A stretch of DNA of 6,009 bases from an uncultured Clostridia bacterium (GTDB lineage Bacteria > Bacillota > Clostridia > Christensenellales > Borkfalkiaceae), in NCBI GenBank assembly GCA_900548845.1, contig URMI01000076.1, positions 1 to 6,009 on the forward strand, written 5' to 3'. The notes below the pieces were generated by a model, which was not told the DNA's origin, did no database searches, and saw nothing but the letters and a program-made list of their open reading frames with translations. Positions 5,873-6,009 of the stretch are shown here, piece by piece. The first letter of the stretch is position 1, and each line of letters starts with the position of its first letter. The translations under genes and the position numbers were made by a program.

Positions 5873-5928
5873 CTCCTTGGCTCCCTCCTTGAGGGAGCTG
5901 GCAGCCCACAGGGCTGACGGAAGGAGTC
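5873..5928. repeat. intergenic palindromic repeat, copy A
   Basis: The element has nested pairings. An outer stem CTCCTT (5873-5878)/AAGGAG (5921-5926) encloses hairpin GCTCCCTC (5880-5887)/GAGGGAGC (5891-5898) with a CTT loop, and hairpin CAGCCC (5902-5907)/GGGCTG (5911-5916) with an ACA loop: a three-way junction. It shares CTTGAGGGAGCTG (5888-5900 and 5949-5961), GGCTGA and GGAGTCA with copy B in the same order and orientation. From memory, TCCCTC...GAGGGAGCTG...GGAGTC repeats are scattered through gut clostridial genomes; they are non-coding and may be REP- or MITE-like. It could also serve as the 3' structure of the icd transcript. Confidence 0.75.
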
Positions 5929-5940
5929 AACCATATTTTA

Positions 5941-6009
5941 GGCGCCTTCTTGAGGGAGCTGCCACGGCATCCGAAGTTTACTTCGGTGCCGCGGCTGAGG
6001 GAGTCACCT
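5941..6009. repeat. intergenic palindromic repeat, copy B (may continue past the window)
   Basis: This second copy, in the same orientation as copy A, is 61 bases downstream measured at the shared CTTGAGGGAGCTG (5949-5961). Its left arm GGCGCCTTC is degenerate against GAGGGAGC. Its second hairpin is longer and of unrelated sequence: CCGAAG (5971-5976)/CTTCGG (5981-5986) with a TTTA loop, continued by GGCA (5966-5969)/TGCC (5987-5990) and further G-C pairs out to 5961/5995. It ends GGCTGAGGGAGTCACC near 5993-6008. The shared GGAGTCA ends at 6006; where the element stops is unclear because the window ends. Confidence 0.7.

Noticed and set aside
5873..6009. CRISPR array or tRNA-like cloverleaf
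   Set aside because: There are only two imperfect units with no uniform spacers, and the folded shape lacks anticodon, T-loop and CCA-stem features.

Overview
The window looks like chromosomal DNA from a GC-rich member of the Firmicutes, most likely a gut-type clostridium. This rests on the tsaE-tsaB-rimI gene order, a Mur ligase with an N-terminal membrane domain beside a Ddl-type ligase, strong GGAGG-like ribosome binding sites, a TTG start, and short palindromic repeats of a TCCCTC/GAGGGA type that I remember from gut clostridia. No genus can be named from the sequence alone. All convincing genes are on the + strand.

Bases 1-1158 are a tightly overlapping tRNA/ribosome modification block: the 3' end of tsaE, tsaB (TTG start overlapping the tsaE stop) and rimI (ATGA overlap with tsaB). 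tsaD, which often follows in Firmicutes, is not next. An alpha/beta hydrolase of unknown substrate (about 1155/1170-1856) sits there instead and overlaps a membrane-anchored MurF-like ligase (1846-3420) by 11 bases. Bases 1-3420 therefore look like one transcription unit.

A hairpin followed by a T-rich run (3436-3477) separates this unit from a D-alanine--D-alanine ligase homologue (3490-4587). The pairing is biochemically sensible: Ddl makes D-Ala-D-Ala, and MurF attaches it to the peptidoglycan precursor. The Mur ligase lacks the usual soluble N-terminal substrate domain and has about five membrane segments instead, so its exact acceptor is open.

A near-consensus sigma-70/SigA promoter is embedded in the last codons of ddl: TTGCAA, 17 bases, then TATAAT, whose bases include the ddl stop codon. 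It should drive a eukaryotic-type NADP-dependent isocitrate dehydrogenase (4628-5827), whose true start is the ATG at 4628. Bases 5828-6009 hold no gene. They carry an imperfect hairpin and two same-orientation copies of a palindromic repeat (5873-5928 and 5941 to at least 6006) that can fold in competing ways.

No phage, insertion sequence, CRISPR array, tRNA or rRNA is visible. Most of the window is ordinary housekeeping sequence. The points most worth following are the membrane Mur ligase/Ddl/hydrolase neighbourhood, the variant Ddl active site, the promoter over the ddl stop codon, and the terminal repeats.
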